From: Micromonospora echinospora | GTDB lineage: Bacteria; Actinomycetota; Actinomycetes; Mycobacteriales; Micromonosporaceae | Direction of reading: 5' to 3' | NCBI RefSeq assembly: GCF_014203425.1 | Contig: NZ_JACHJC010000001.1 | Location: 1,984,001 to 2,048,000 of the forward strand | Length of the DNA stretch: 64,000 bases | In this document: one piece after another, positions 62,845-64,000 of the stretch | Layout of the letters: every line of letters begins with the position of its first letter | Numbering within the stretch: the stretch's first letter is position 1 | The notes under the pieces: model-generated | What the model saw: only the letters and a program-made list of their open reading frames with translations | Database searches by the model: none | Told to the model about the DNA's origin: nothing | Translations under genes and position numbers: made by a program

Positions 62845-64000
62845 TCAGCCCCGCCCTGCGGTGTGGACCACGGCTGTCGTCTCCGGCCCGGTCGGGTCGG
62901 GGACCGGCTCGGCGTTGGAGCGGCGCAGCGGCACCTCCCGGATGAGGACCACAGCGACCAGGGCGAGCAGCCCGAACGGGGCGGCGGCCAGGAAGATGTC
63001 GCCGGCGGCGTGTCCGTACGCGGACTCGACGACGGTCCGGATCGGGCCGGGCAGCGTGTGCACGTCCGGCAGTCCACCGCCGCCGGAGCCGGTGGCGGGA
63101 ATGCCCAGCCGGCTCAGGCCGTCGGCCATGTAGCCGGTGACCCGGTGACCGAGCACCGCGCCGAGCGCGCTGACGCCGATCGCGCCGCCGAGGCTGCGGA
63201 AGAAGGACACCACCGAGCTTGCCGCGCCGAGTTCGTCCGGGCGGACCGTGTTCTGCACGGCGAGCACCAGGTTCTGCATGGACATGCCGACGCCGAGACC
63301 GATGAGCGCCATGAAGACGGCGAGGTGCCAGTACGGCGTGTCCGCCCGCATGGTGCCCATCAGCGCGAAGCCGGCGGTGAGCAGCACCGAGCCGATGACC
63401 AGCCAGCTCTTCCAGCGGCCGGTGGCGGTGATGATCCGGCCGACCACCGTCGAGGAGACCAGCAGGCCGCCGATCATGGGAAGCGTCATCAGGCCGGACA
63501 TGGTGGGGCTGGCGCCGCGGCTGATCTGGAAGTACTGCCCGAGGAACACCGAGGCGCCGAACATGCCGACGCCGACCGCGATGCTGGCGATGACGGCGAG
63601 CGTGATGGTGCGGTTGCGGAAGAGGTGCGGCGGGATCATCGGGTCGGCGGCACGCTTCTCGACCCGGACGGCGAGCGCGCCGAGCAGCGCGGCGCCGGTC
63701 ACCATCGCACCGCTGGTCCAGGAGATCCAGTCGTACTTGTCACCGGCCAGGGTGATCCAGACCAGCAGCAGCGACACGGCGGCGGTGATGAGCGTGGCGC
63801 CCCACCAGTCGATCTTCACGTCGCGCTTGACCACCGGCAGCCGAAGCGTCCGCTGGAGCACGATCAGGGCGAGCACGGCGAACGGCACGCCGACGTAGAA
63901 GCACCAGCGCCAGCCGAGCCAGGAGGTGTCCACGATCACGCCGCCGATCAGCGGGCCGCCGATCGTGCCGACGGCCATCACGGCGCCGAGGTAGCCGCTG
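62845..64000 (-). CDS. DHA2-type MFS multidrug exporter, N terminus beyond window
   Basis: The frame stays open to the window edge, showing about 384 residues of a 14-helix DHA2-family permease. Motif C-like GTIGGPLIGGVIVD lies near the visible start, followed by GWRWCFYVGVPFAVLAL, both typical. It ends in a short charged tail. Operon with the universal stress protein downstream. Substrate unknown, drug or metabolite export likely. Confidence 0.92.
   Translation of the reverse strand, partial: SGYLGAVMAVGTIGGPLIGGVIVDTSWLGWRWCFYVGVPFAVLALIVLQRTLRLPVVKRDVKIDWWGATLITAAVSLLLVWITLAGDKYDWISWTSGAMVTGAALLGALAVRVEKRAADPMIPPHLFRNRTITLAVIASIAVGVGMFGASVFLGQYFQISRGASPTMSGLMTLPMIGGLLVSSTVVGRIITATGRWKSWLVIGSVLLTAGFALMGTMRADTPYWHLAVFMALIGLGVGMSMQNLVLAVQNTVRPDELGAASSVVSFFRSLGGAIGVSALGAVLGHRVTGYMADGLSRLGIPATGSGGGGLPDVHTLPGPIRTVVESAYGHAAGDIFLAAAPFGLLALVAVVLIREVPLRRSNAEPVPDPTGPETTAVVHTAGRG

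Overview
The window is very GC-rich chromosomal DNA of a filamentous actinomycete, most probably Micromonospora or a close relative in the Micromonosporaceae. This rests on base composition, frequent GTG starts, DUF397/Scr1-type regulators, a coenzyme F420 gene, an SGNH hydrolase with a cellulose-binding domain, and gene order. The blocks ndgR-leuC-leuD-hup-mutT1-ppk-cofC-gpsA-ddl, thiL-DAK2-recG and rsmD-coaD-sepIVA-DUF177-rpmF-plsX-rnc-mutM-smc match, from general knowledge, the mycobacterial order around Rv2922-Rv2993. The window is mostly core genome, and no insertion sequence, prophage or CRISPR array was seen.

Layout: (1) 1-6.2 kb holds the end of ilvE, a tyrosine phosphatase, a PRC-barrel protein, ahpC-ahpD, and citramalate synthase cimA behind a leader-peptide attenuator. 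(2) 6.2-17.3 kb holds secreted and envelope genes: a MoxR-DUF58-VWA operon with a trypsin-like protease, arfB, acetyltransferase, SGNH-CBM2 hydrolase and an FAH-family enzyme. (3) 17.4-18.0 kb holds tRNA-Gln, two identical tRNA-Glu genes and a REP-like palindrome. (4) 18.0-32.9 kb holds the ndgR/leuCD divergon, HU with a Lys/Ala tail, an EEP membrane protein, mutT1, ppk with a PHO box, cofC fused to a cold-shock-like domain, plsC-gpsA-CGL, a PrmC-like methyltransferase and a ROK kinase.

(5) 32.9-46.0 kb holds a DUF397/HTH pair, ddl, DUF3515, thiL, an ATP-grasp enzyme, rpmB, DAK2-recG, a beta-lactamase-fold hydrolase and an LPVTG surface protein. (6) 46.1-51.6 kb is a housekeeping run from rsmD to mutM. 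(7) 51.8-57.2 kb holds an MmpL transporter, a degenerate interval with a perfect 46-bp palindrome and an internally deleted MFS gene, a GH114-like protein, a CAP protein and a small coiled-coil protein. (8) 57.5-64 kb holds smc, a HAD hydrolase, a DinB protein, a universal stress protein and a truncated MFS exporter.

Themes: branched-chain amino acid synthesis recurs (ilvE, cimA, leuCD) with two visible control points, the cimA attenuator and the ndgR-leuC intergenic operator. Polyphosphate synthesis appears tied to phosphate control through the PHO box. No complete unknown system (defence island, biosynthetic cluster) is evident. The most novel signals are regulatory or architectural: the attenuator, the CofC-CSD fusion, the 46-bp palindrome beside a gene remnant, two long REP-like palindromes, a structured mini-ORF and a hairpin-gated coupled mini-ORF.
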